From: Bacteroidales bacterium UBA1189
GTDB taxonomy: Bacteria > Bacteroidota > Bacteroidia > Bacteroidales > Bacteroidaceae
DNA length: 54,872 nt
Direction: 5' to 3'
Assembly (NCBI GenBank): GCA_002309805.1
Contig: DBYJ01000030.1
Coordinates: 1 to 54,872 of the forward strand
The notes beneath the pieces were generated by a model. It did no database searches and was not told the DNA's origin. It worked only from the letters and a program-made list of their open reading frames with translations. The translations under genes and the position numbers were made by a program. The first letter of the stretch is position 1. Each line of letters opens with the position of its first letter. Shown here in pieces: positions 15,716-24,536 of this stretch.

Positions 15716-16486
15716 ATGACAACACTATTCTTTGTATCCGTGACTATCATCGTCCTTTCCATCTTGGCAGCTTCTTTTACGGAAAGGCGCCCGACGAACG
15801 ACACTCTTCAGAATGAGTCCCTATCGGCTGCTGCCGAAGAGATTTTGCCTCAGACGGCCTACGAGACTATCCAAGCCGAGTTCCCACAGCATAGCATTTC
15901 CGCTGAGAACGTATCAACAGAGGAAGAAGTGACTGTTGGTGAGAGGGTGCAGGAAGTCTTGAAGGCTCAAGGAATTCCTTTTGAAATAGACGAGGATGGG
16001 GATGTTTGTTTTGAGTATCATTTTCATAGATACCTATTAAATAAATCCAAAAGCACAAATGGCTTTTTCCTTGATCTTGCTTTCAGAGAAGAGTTTGACG
16101 AGCAAAGTCGAATGATGTATTTTCAGGCTGCTAATTGCCTGCATGCCATGTATAGGTTAGTCAAAATGACTATTTACGAAAATGATGTCGTTTTTTCAGT
16201 GGATTCGTTCGTCTCTTCTAATACCGACTATAAACGACTTCTCCATATATCTCTCAGCCTGCTTGAGGATGCCTATAACGAATTAGGGAAAATGGTGTCA
16301 GGCCAGAAAGAAGAGCATAGTCGACCTGTCTCAGCCATTGGTTTCCATGAGGACCAGAAACAAATACAACAAGAAAAAAAAGAGGAAGAAGCTGAGAAAA
16401 AGCAATCGGAAGAGACGGCGCATCCTCAAAGCCAACCTCCTTCGATTGGATTTAATTCGACCATTTACAAATCAAACAAAGGATAA
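15716..16486 (+). CDS. Membrane-anchored YbjN-like protein
   Basis: The 256-aa protein is read from the ATG at 15716; the frame is open from 15554, but that part overlaps the helicase gene. An N-terminal helix (TLFFVSVTIIVLSILAASF) anchors it. A linker follows, then a domain at about 75-200 (VGERVQEVLKAQGIPFEIDEDGDVCFEYHF split by strands, then FSVDSFVSSNTDYKRLLHIS) with the strand/helix order of the YbjN / type III chaperone-like fold. The tail is Lys/Glu/Gln-rich. YbjN-like proteins are thought to be sensors or chaperones, without a known substrate. It starts 40 bp after the helicase stop and ends 7 bp before the next start, so it shares the transcript. Confidence 0.75.
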   Translation: MTTLFFVSVTIIVLSILAASFTERRPTNDTLQNESLSAAAEEILPQTAYETIQAEFPQHSISAENVSTEEEVTVGERVQEVLKAQGIPFEIDEDGDVCFEYHFHRYLLNKSKSTNGFFLDLAFREEFDEQSRMMYFQAANCLHAMYRLVKMTIYENDVVFSVDSFVSSNTDYKRLLHISLSLLEDAYNELGKMVSGQKEEHSRPVSAIGFHEDQKQIQQEKKEEEAEKKQSEETAHPQSQPPSIGFNSTIYKSNKG

Positions 16487-16493
16487 AAGAACT

Positions 16494-18548
16494 ATGAAAG
16501 CAAAACCCATCATTTTCGTTACCGTATGCTGTATGACAATAGTCGTAGCATGCGCGAGTGTACAAAGAATTAAAAGGCCAGAGTCGTATAACTATCAACG
16601 TGGGAACGAGGCCATTCAGAAACAGGCATGGGACGAGGCGATAAAGTATTTCAACCTTGATCTGCAGGGGAATCCCAAAAACGGATATGCGTATTCGGGC
16701 TTGTCATACGTTAGGCTGGTGAAGACTGAATACGGGCTGGGGCTGACCGCCGTGGAGTAAGCTCTGAAGTATCTACCCAAGAAGGACAAGGAGTTCGTGG
16801 CATTTGCCCACGGCATTAGGGGTGACATCTACTCAAATTTGGGAGATACGGCTAAGGCTATAAAAGACTTTTCGGAAGGCATACGCATGACCCCCGAGGC
16901 AATAAACTTGTACGAGAAAAGGGCCAAGTTATACTACATGCAAGGGAATGATGAACTGGCTGAAGCCGACTATCGCAGAATAATGGCGCTCGACCCTGGT
17001 AACCTAATAAGCTACATAGGACTCGGACTGGTAGCCATTGAACAACAGCGATGGGAGGATGCCATTAAACAATTTGACTATGTGGAGAAACTGGATACGG
17101 ATTATTCGTTGGCCTATTCTTTCAAGGCCGAAACTTATTTCAGGATGGAGAAATGGGATGAGGGTACGGATGACCTCATTAGGGCATTAGATTACAACAG
17201 GTGGGACGAGAAGGCGGGTGACCTTGTAACGGAACTGGAGGAACCAGCACGGACAATGTTTATCACAAAGCTGAAGCTAAAGTCTGCAAAAACTCCGAAC
17301 GAAGCGTATTGGCCTAATCTGTTGGCCCTGATGTATGCTCAAAAGAATGAGTTTGACATAGCCATTGACTTCTTCAAACAAGCCATTGAGATTGATGCCG
17401 ACCCCAATTTATATGCAGGACTGGCGTACTGCTATGCGAGTGTAGGCAACTACAGGGGCGCCATCAAAGAAATTGACTTGGCGCTGAACATGGACAGCAC
17501 GATGACGGATATACGTGTTGACAGAGCGAGATTCTACTATGAAGCAGGGGATATCGAAAAAGCTTTCACTGAGCTTGACGAAGTAATCAAGGTTTGTCCA
17601 GATGATTACGAGTCCTATTATCTTCGTGGGTGGTACAAGGAGATTGTGGGCGACCTGGAAGGTGCTGTGGAGGACTTGTCGATGTGTCTGGTAATAAATC
17701 CGAACTATACGTTCTCTCTTTTGAGCAGGGCTGATGCCTACATGAAACAAGGAAAAAAAGAACTGGCAGAAACGGATTTCAAGGCAATAATCGACAAGGA
17801 AGAAAAAAACGGTGACTACGACTGTGCCCACTATGCGTATCAGGCTCTGGGGTTTGATGACAAAAGTATCGAAATAATGGAGCAAATCATTAAAGAGGAT
17901 ACCACAGAGGCAGGAGCTTATTACGATGCTGCATGCCTTTATGGAAGGATGGGGAACAAAGAGAAATCGCTGGAATATGTCACAAAAGCATTAGAAAAGG
18001 GTTTTCGGCGTTTCGCCCACATGACAATGGATGACGATATAGACTTGATTCGTGACACGGATGAATACAAGGAACTTATCAGGAAATACGACATTCCGAA
18101 TGATTCCCTGCCCGATAACGGGGATGAGAGCAGGAATGGAGTTGCAGATGGCGAGGGCGCAATATCAGAGATTCCGTTCACAAAAGGAAGTGGTGTCTGC
18201 ACGGTAAAATGCGAAATAAACGGCTTGCCGTTGCACTTTGTGTTTGACACAGGTGCAAGCACGGTTACTCTTTCGATGGTGGAGGCTACATTTATGATGA
18301 AAAATGGCTATTTGAAAGAAAGCGATGTCGTAGGCAGTGGACGTTTTATGGATGCAAACGGAAACGTCAGCGTGGGTACAATAATCAACCTAAAAAAGGT
18401 TACCTTTGGCGATTCGGAACTGACGAATGTACGTGCGTCAGTCGTCCGCAACCAAAAAGCGCCCCTTCTGCTCGGACAGAGTGTACTGGGGCGTTTAGGA
18501 AAAATCGAGATAGACAACCAGAGAAGGGTTATCCGAATCACACATTAG
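16494..18548 (+). pseudogene. TPR lipoprotein with retropepsin-like C-terminal domain, broken by an in-frame TAA
   Basis: The ATG at 16494 opens a lipoprotein signal (MKAKPIIFVTVC...IVVAC). TPR-like repeats then start (YQRGNEAIQKQAWDEAIKYF), but codon 89 is TAA (16758-16760). The same frame continues without shift (ALKYLPKKDKEF then AFAHGIRGDIYSNLGDTAKA) for another 595 codons of TPRs. It ends in an aspartyl-protease domain: FDTGAST with the catalytic Asp at codon 585, and LLLGQSVLGRLG near 660. Full length would be about 684 aa. The stop falls inside a repeat, not at a domain border, so a point mutation or base-calling error is more likely than two genes. Lipid-anchored clan AA proteases of this type are common in Bacteroidota. 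It closes the operon of module 3. Confidence 0.8.
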
Positions 18549-18645
18549 AGTTGCTTTACGCCCCTCTGAGGTGGAAGTGGTTGGTCTTGGTATGGCCGAA
18601 AGGAATTTCCTCTTAACCAAGTAATGCGTAGGAAGGAATTAGGGT

Positions 18646-19935
18646 TTATTTCCTTTCCTCCACAGGGTGGGCGGAGTAGAGTTGGGCGGCCCATTGCTTG
18701 AAGTCGGACCAACGATAGTAGGGACCGCTGAAAGGGGTGAACTGGGGCATGATGGCCTCGGCGCCGTTGTGGAGGACCTTGAAGAGGATGTCGTCGGGGG
18801 TCTTCTTCGAGCGGTAGAGCACAAACTGGATGTTGGAGGCCATAGGTGTGTTGTAGTTTTGGAACCAGAACTTCACGTCGTCGGCCTTGTCGGGCACATG
18901 GGCACTGCCTCCGATGTTGAGCAGAGGGAAGAAGGCATTGAGTACATAGTCGTGGCCGAAACGGAAATCGGCGCAATGGTCGCTACCGGCGATGGCCTCA
19001 TCGGCAAGTCGTTCAATGTCCTGAAGGAGTTCAATCTGATTATAGCGATTGAACGAATGGCCGAGGAAGTCGCTGTAGTTCGCCACCTCCCAGAGGTCAA
19101 CGGCCTGCTGTGGAGTAAAGAGGTCTTCGAGGAAGTTGCTGTCCGTGTAGTTATGATAACCTCCCCAGAGGTCGTGGAGGTCGAAGACGAATTCCAGTTG
19201 ATTGTCTTCATCGCCCAGCACGGAAGCATCCGTAATGAGGCGGTCGAGGATTGCTTCACGATCGGTCTTACGTTTGGCAAAAGCCCAATATTCCTCACCG
19301 CCAGGAGTGTGGGGACGTCCCGCACGGGGCTTGCGTAGTTCGCGCCTTGCTCCGCCATTGGCAGTAACAGGCATGTTGGTCTGACGGACGTTCTCCACGA
19401 TATCCAATGTCGGGAAGTCTTTCTGAAGAGCGAGGCAGAAGGCACCCATGCTGACGATGCTGCGTCCGACAACGGAACAGCGGGTCGTAATCTTCTTTCC
19501 CTTGCCTTTGAAGACGGTGGGAAACTCGCGAGCCATGATGTGCCCAATACGCGTGTGTTGCTCCCAGCCGAGATCGACCAGATCGCCTGTATTATAATAA
19601 GGTTCAAGGTAGAAATCCATGAAGTCCTTATAGAGTTGCTCACCACGTGTAGTGAGAGCTCCGGCATCGTGTGCAACCTGAAGACGCTCGCGGATGCGGC
19701 TGTAGGTCTGGTCGTTCCAAGCGTAGCGCGAGCCGTGACGGGCATACCCACCGATATAGAACGGCTTATAGCCCTTTGGCGCTGGTGTCAAAGCAGGAGC
19801 ATCGAAGCGGTAGGGACCTTCGCAACCAGATGCTTTTTGTCTATCCTCGCGGACAACGTCCGTTACATTCCATGTCTGTGCTCCCACTCCGAGAGCCAAT
19901 GCCAGCAACACTATTGCCAGAGTTATTCTTTTCAT
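18646..19935 (-). CDS. Secreted histidine acid phosphatase (MINPP/phytase-like)
   Basis: The 429-aa product starts with a clear Sec signal (MKRITLAIVLLALALGVGAQ). It has the histidine-phosphatase signature YARHGSRY near residue 70, with the nucleophile His, and an FRFGHDYVL motif near 330 supplying the second His and the proton-donor Asp. Length and motifs fit the clade 2 histidine phosphatases, including the multiple inositol polyphosphate phosphatases known from gut Bacteroides. The likely role is phosphate release from phytate or other phosphomonoesters outside the inner membrane. It is a single gene, separated from its upstream neighbour by a MITE-like element. Confidence 0.88.
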   Translation of the reverse strand: MKRITLAIVLLALALGVGAQTWNVTDVVREDRQKASGCEGPYRFDAPALTPAPKGYKPFYIGGYARHGSRYAWNDQTYSRIRERLQVAHDAGALTTRGEQLYKDFMDFYLEPYYNTGDLVDLGWEQHTRIGHIMAREFPTVFKGKGKKITTRCSVVGRSIVSMGAFCLALQKDFPTLDIVENVRQTNMPVTANGGARRELRKPRAGRPHTPGGEEYWAFAKRKTDREAILDRLITDASVLGDEDNQLEFVFDLHDLWGGYHNYTDSNFLEDLFTPQQAVDLWEVANYSDFLGHSFNRYNQIELLQDIERLADEAIAGSDHCADFRFGHDYVLNAFFPLLNIGGSAHVPDKADDVKFWFQNYNTPMASNIQFVLYRSKKTPDDILFKVLHNGAEAIMPQFTPFSGPYYRWSDFKQWAAQLYSAHPVEERK

Positions 19936-19949
19936 TTTTATGTTTTTGA

Positions 19950-20218
19950 TTAGTGATTCAAGTTTCGGAAGTTATAGAATGAAGTTAAAAAGGAAGTTAA
20001 TTCGCTTCGCTCATGGAAGTAAACTCGCTTGGCGTCCCGCCTTCGTCCGTCGCGACTCGGCAGAGCAAACAAGTTTGCTTTGCACTCGCTGCTCCGTCCG
20101 TTCGCTCGTGGACAAATGTTTCCTGCATACCAGACTATCGTCCTGCGCGTAGCGCATAACTTCCTTTTTAACTTCCATTTTTACTCCCATTTTTACTTCC
20201 GAAGTTAAGTTAGTGATT
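19950..20218. mobile_element. MITE-like element with 9-bp direct flanks
   Basis: The 9-bp word TTAGTGATT occurs at 19950-19958 and 20210-20218. The 251 bp between them begin and end with TTCGGAAGT-type sequence and carry a perfect 19-bp inverted repeat (19981-19999 against 20157-20175). There is no ORF inside. The direct word at the right edge overlaps the stop codon of the CotH gene. This is the layout of a non-autonomous insertion with a target duplication. Confidence 0.6.
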
Positions 20219-23113
20219 ATTAAAGAAGTGGATGGTCTTGTTCTGTCCTTCAGGAGTAATCCATGTAAGGATGTAGGTACCACTTGGGAGGTCGGCGATG
20301 GATTGGGGCTCAGAGGCGCTGAAGGCGTAAAGGAGGCGACCTCCTGTGGTGTATAGACGGACGGAGATGTCAGCCAGACGGTCAGGATCATCGGCAGTCT
20401 CGAAACAGATGATGCGGCGTTCCATGTCGAGCTTCACAGCATAATCAAGCGGAGCATAAGGAAAGGGGGCAATGGCATTGTCATCACCTGCGCGGCGTAG
20501 CATCCAAGTAGTGGTGGCAGGGATGGTAGCTGCACCGATGACAGGGGTTCCGTCAGCAATAGGCGTATCAGCACCAAGCGAGCCGTAGAGGGAGGTGATC
20601 GTGAAGGTACCCATGCCATTGGGGTTGAAGTAGAATTTGCCGTAAAGGGCCCGTCGTGTGGAGTTAAGCCCCAGCATGCCGTTTCCGCCAGCCTTTACGA
20701 AGAGATAGCCGTCGTCGCAGGAGAGGTAGTAGGCATTGGGCGTGCGGTTGACGTGGGAAAATCGCCAGACAGTAGGCGCGATGCAGATGAGCGTGTCGGC
20801 GAACAAAAGACTTTCACTCGCATTCAAATAATATCCTGAGGCGTTGACAAGGTAGTAACCGGCATTTTCATCGGGCATGTTCAGCGTAGTAGCACGGTCA
20901 TTGAGCACGGCGAGACTATCAACGTAGGGACGGGCATCAGCATCGTTGTAATAAGGCTCGACATGCTCTATCTCTGCCAACAAGCTGCGGAGTGCCTCAT
21001 AGGCTTCAGGGCTGTACATGAGTGGTTCATCGCCCATCCACTCGGGCTGAATAGCTTGTAAAATGCTATCGCCCTCAGCCTGTAAATCGGCCAACTGCTG
21101 CTGCACCTTGGTGATAGGATTGGGGGTGGAGGCGCGAGTGAGAGCGGTGCGCAAGCGGACAGTCATAACGATGTAATCGTCCTCCACGCGACTGTCGAGG
21201 GCAAGGGCATCGGCATAGACGGTGCGTAGTGTGGCAACCTCGGTTTCGGGATACAGGCCGCCACGGGGACCGATCTGATCAGGTGTCAGGCTGGAAAGGA
21301 AGGCCTCGGCAGCAGCAAGGGCAGAAGTGAAATTGGCAAGCACCTCTTCGTGAATGTAGTCGGGTATCTGCACTTCCTTCGTGATGTGCCATTGGCGGTT
21401 GTTGCTTACGCTATTACGGTCGTCACTAATATAGCTGACAACGCGATTGCCGTTGTCGGTGCCTCCTCCGCTGTTGTTGGCGGCATGACGCGTGGCGACA
21501 TTAATGAGATTGTAGGTGCCATTCTGGTTGACGGTAACGACGTTCCAAAGTTGGCGCTCATCGGTGGCATCGAAAGGAGCGACGCTAAGCTGCGTACCCG
21601 TGTCGGAGGTGGGTGAAGGGTCGGTAAGGGCAAGGTTGCCCGCGCGGTTGACGAACTGGTAATAGTCACCCACACGTCGGATGGCCCAGTACTGGCTCTC
21701 GCGTGTCGCATCAGTCTGCCACATCATAACACCAGCTCCTGCGGAGGGGACATCAATATCGACGGCCATGCCCGTGCCGCGGTTCGTGATGCGATAATAC
21801 CAGCCTTCGGTGACGCGGAAGGGGTCGAGAGGCTCCTCACCCGTGACGCGGCTTGCAAAGCCCTGATTGAGGAATTGGATGTGGTTGGTAATCCAGTTCT
21901 TCAGGTCGTCAATATACTCCTGATAAGTGGAATAGAGGTAGATTTCGTTATAGACGCGCTGGTCGATACGGTATTTCTGATAGTTGAGTTGTTGCGACTC
22001 GTCGAGCAGCGTAGCGAGGGAATCGACATAGTCAAGCAGGTGTTCCTCGATACCGTCGGCGACAAAGCGCTGCCAGCCTTTGTTGACAGCCCAGTTAAAC
22101 CATGGGTCCTTAATCATCCGCTTCACCCACATGCCAGCATTCTGGCTTCCGAAGCCTGCGTCAGTCATGAAGCGATTGGTAATGTCGCCTGTACGGTTGC
22201 AGTTGTTGAAGGCGATGTCGAAGTCCCATAGCGGCCCCCAATAGAGCAGCGGGTCATCCTGATTCTTGTAGACGTAGGTGCTCCAAAGGCCGTCGGGATT
22301 GGCTGTGACTTCGGTAGCAATATACCAACTGACGAGAGTGGCCGAGTCGGTGACGGCGCGGTAGCCTTGTTCAGGGTCGCGGTATTCGGAGGAAAAGAGG
22401 CGGCTCTCGTAGTCATTAAGATAGGAACGGATGTAGCTCTTCTGGGCACTATTAATGATGGCCTCATCGGGCGACTTGACGGCGATGGGGACGCCTCGTG
22501 TAGAACTGAACCATACGGGTTCGCTCGTGGCAAAACCACCCAGTTCGACGAAATAGCCGCCCGTGATGTTGCTATCTTCCGTAGCGGGTTCTTCCTGTTC
22601 AACGATATTGACGCGTCGTTTATCGACATTCACCTGGTCAGAAATCTGGTAGTTGCCCATATAGGTGCCGTTGAGGACAAGGTCGACGAACAGCGAGGCT
22701 GCCGTGAAGGGCTGTCCGACAAACGTGCCCACCTCTGAGGCGAGGGCATTATGGATTAACGTCTTGTCGGCATGGTTAGCCAACAGCGTCCAGCTACGCG
22801 CCTTTGCACGCCCCTTGCCGAGGAAGCGGATAGCCTTGGGGAAACGGATACGGTATGGTTTTTTGGCGAGCCCCCATGTAGAGTTGCCTCGTCCGCGAAT
22901 TTCCACAGAGTCATAGACGATGGCTTCATCATCTTCGACGTAAGTTAAGCGGCAGAGGACGTAGGTGCTTCGCGTAGTGATACTCCGCCCGCTGAAAGTC
23001 TCCACATAGAGGGTAGGCAGGTTGGTAAGTTGAACGTAGTCAGCGCCAAAGGCGCACAAAGAAAAATGAAGAACAGCAAGGACAGCGAGGGCTATGGCCT
23101 TTCTATTCTTCAT
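20210..23113 (-). CDS. Secreted CotH-family protein with ricin-type lectin domain and T9SS-like tail
   Basis: This 967-aa protein begins with a signal peptide (KAIALAVLAVLHFSLCAFGA). Residues about 30-430 form a CotH domain: EIRGRGNSTWG, KKPYRIRFPK, WTLLANHADKTLIHN, a GYFVELGG strand and the WDFDIAF catalytic-type segment. CotH proteins are atypical protein kinases in spore coats; in Bacteroidota they occur in secreted proteins of unknown target. A ricin-like beta-trefoil (GTGMAVDIDVPSAGAGVMMW, about 450-590) probably binds glycans. Helical linkers follow. The tail VRLYTTGGRLLYAFSA...LPSGTYIL resembles a type A type IX secretion sorting domain. It starts 31 bp after the GH57 stop, so it may be transcribed with the glycogen cluster. 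Confidence 0.85.
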   Translation of the reverse strand: MKNRKAIALAVLAVLHFSLCAFGADYVQLTNLPTLYVETFSGRSITTRSTYVLCRLTYVEDDEAIVYDSVEIRGRGNSTWGLAKKPYRIRFPKAIRFLGKGRAKARSWTLLANHADKTLIHNALASEVGTFVGQPFTAASLFVDLVLNGTYMGNYQISDQVNVDKRRVNIVEQEEPATEDSNITGGYFVELGGFATSEPVWFSSTRGVPIAVKSPDEAIINSAQKSYIRSYLNDYESRLFSSEYRDPEQGYRAVTDSATLVSWYIATEVTANPDGLWSTYVYKNQDDPLLYWGPLWDFDIAFNNCNRTGDITNRFMTDAGFGSQNAGMWVKRMIKDPWFNWAVNKGWQRFVADGIEEHLLDYVDSLATLLDESQQLNYQKYRIDQRVYNEIYLYSTYQEYIDDLKNWITNHIQFLNQGFASRVTGEEPLDPFRVTEGWYYRITNRGTGMAVDIDVPSAGAGVMMWQTDATRESQYWAIRRVGDYYQFVNRAGNLALTDPSPTSDTGTQLSVAPFDATDERQLWNVVTVNQNGTYNLINVATRHAANNSGGGTDNGNRVVSYISDDRNSVSNNRQWHITKEVQIPDYIHEEVLANFTSALAAAEAFLSSLTPDQIGPRGGLYPETEVATLRTVYADALALDSRVEDDYIVMTVRLRTALTRASTPNPITKVQQQLADLQAEGDSILQAIQPEWMGDEPLMYSPEAYEALRSLLAEIEHVEPYYNDADARPYVDSLAVLNDRATTLNMPDENAGYYLVNASGYYLNASESLLFADTLICIAPTVWRFSHVNRTPNAYYLSCDDGYLFVKAGGNGMLGLNSTRRALYGKFYFNPNGMGTFTITSLYGSLGADTPIADGTPVIGAATIPATTTWMLRRAGDDNAIAPFPYAPLDYAVKLDMERRIICFETADDPDRLADISVRLYTTGGRLLYAFSASEPQSIADLPSGTYILTWITPEGQNKTIHFFNNH

Positions 23114-23144
23114 TTTTCTGGGGAAATAATGTTAACAGCCAAGA

Positions 23145-24497
23145 TTATTTCTTCTTCGCTGTCGTCTTGCGAGGCTTGGCGGGCTTCTTCTCAGGTTCGG
23201 TTTCAGGGGCGGGAGCCTCACCACGGAGTTTCTCAAGCTCCTGATGCAGGGCGGCAATTTCCTGATCCTGATTGCGGATGGTGGTGAGCAGAGCGTTGAG
23301 TTGCTCGTTATCGATGTCCGAAGGATAGAGGCTGTTAACTCGACTGATAAAGTCGCCAAGGATGTTCATGTAGTTGGTAAAAGCATCGTAGGGCCCGTCG
23401 TAAATGCTACGATTCATGGTAACTGAATTCTGTTTCGTTGTCATGAAGCGAAAGTTGTTGGAGGCCTGCAGGTAGTCCCAGTCCTGCATGAGGCGTGGGT
23501 CGGCACCAATCATCACCCGTTCAGCCACACTATAGAGTTTGTTGAACGCTTCACGCTGCATTACGTTACCCAACCAGCAAGAGGTGTCGCGCTCCTCGTC
23601 GACCCAGCTCATTGGATAGGGTACTTCGACAGGGCCTGCCGGCTTGAGGTTCTTGATGACCTCGGAGGGAGTGGAGAAGGTAATATCGCGTTTCTTGGCT
23701 TCAGCAGGCAGCGCCTTGAAGAACTCAAGGATATTGGAGCTGAGGGGCTGGTAGATACCGAGGGCGCTGAGCTCCATGAAGATGTTGAACAGCTGCTCCT
23801 CTTCGGGCGCTTCAGCAATCCAGTCCATGTAGGTGTCAGCCATCAGAGGATAGGCATCCCATGAGGTGTTGGAGAATCGCAGCGAGATGTCATCCGAAAG
23901 CTTGAAGTCGCGCAGCAGTATGCGCAGATTGGGATTGCCTGTGGCATGATAGAGGTAGTGAGGACTCTTCCAGCCCAGCACATGCTTGGCACCTTCGGTC
24001 AGCACGCCCTTGAAACCCATAGCAGCCACCTGGGCACCGATATCATCGGAGTAGATGAGCGATGAGTTGCGGAATACCTTCGGGGTCTTACCGAACATCT
24101 CCTTCACCTTCTTCACCATACGCTGGACGTCGTAGCGGAAGTACTCCTCGTTTGCCAACGAGGAGAGGCCGTGGCTGTAAGGCTCGGCAAGGAATTCCAC
24201 ACAGCCGGTCTTACTGAGTTCCCTCAAGAGGTCTATGACCTGCGGAGCATAGAGCTCAAGCTGCTCGAGGCCTACGCCGCTGAGCGAAAACGCCACCTTG
24301 AAGTAGCCGTCGGACTCGCGAATCATTTGCAGCAACGCCTGCAAAGCAGGGATATATGAGCGCTGTGCGATATCGGTGATGGACGCCTCGTTGGCATAGT
24401 CGTCGTAGTAATAATGGTCTGTGCCAATGTCGAAGAAACGATATCGGCGCAAATGGACAATCTGATGGATTTCGAAATAGAGGCAAATGGTTTTCAT
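23145..24497 (-). CDS. GH57 alpha-amylase / glucan hydrolase
   Basis: The 450-aa protein has no signal peptide and so is cytoplasmic. The start MKTICLYFEIHQIVHLRRYR carries the HQ motif of GH57 strand 1. GVGLEQLELYAPQ, CVEFLAEPYSHGL and FRNSSLIYSDDIG are the next conserved blocks. The last contains the region of the catalytic acid, and VEFLAEPYSH matches the conserved ExxxHG-like region. The C-terminus is a helical part ending in a Lys/Pro/Ala-rich tail (KKPAKPRKTTAKKK). In Bacteroidales this gene sits with a GT4 glycogen synthase and a debranching enzyme, as here, which supports intracellular alpha-glucan turnover. It is third in the minus-strand operon, 39 bp after the glycosyltransferase. 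Confidence 0.85.
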   Translation of the reverse strand: MKTICLYFEIHQIVHLRRYRFFDIGTDHYYYDDYANEASITDIAQRSYIPALQALLQMIRESDGYFKVAFSLSGVGLEQLELYAPQVIDLLRELSKTGCVEFLAEPYSHGLSSLANEEYFRYDVQRMVKKVKEMFGKTPKVFRNSSLIYSDDIGAQVAAMGFKGVLTEGAKHVLGWKSPHYLYHATGNPNLRILLRDFKLSDDISLRFSNTSWDAYPLMADTYMDWIAEAPEEEQLFNIFMELSALGIYQPLSSNILEFFKALPAEAKKRDITFSTPSEVIKNLKPAGPVEVPYPMSWVDEERDTSCWLGNVMQREAFNKLYSVAERVMIGADPRLMQDWDYLQASNNFRFMTTKQNSVTMNRSIYDGPYDAFTNYMNILGDFISRVNSLYPSDIDNEQLNALLTTIRNQDQEIAALHQELEKLRGEAPAPETEPEKKPAKPRKTTAKKK

Positions 24498-24536
24498 GTT
24501 ATTTACTCTTTGACGGTTTACTATTTAATGGTATTC

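Noticed and set aside
16758..16760. Programmed stop-codon recoding in the TPR-protease gene
   Set aside because: TAA is not used for selenocysteine or pyrrolysine, and no downstream structure is seen; a mutation is simpler.
18667..19338. 223-codon plus-strand frame opposite the phosphatase gene
   Set aside because: It is a shadow of a gene with strong histidine-phosphatase motifs and has no family-like pattern of its own; the same holds for other long antisense frames such as 29419-30351 and 46587-47522.
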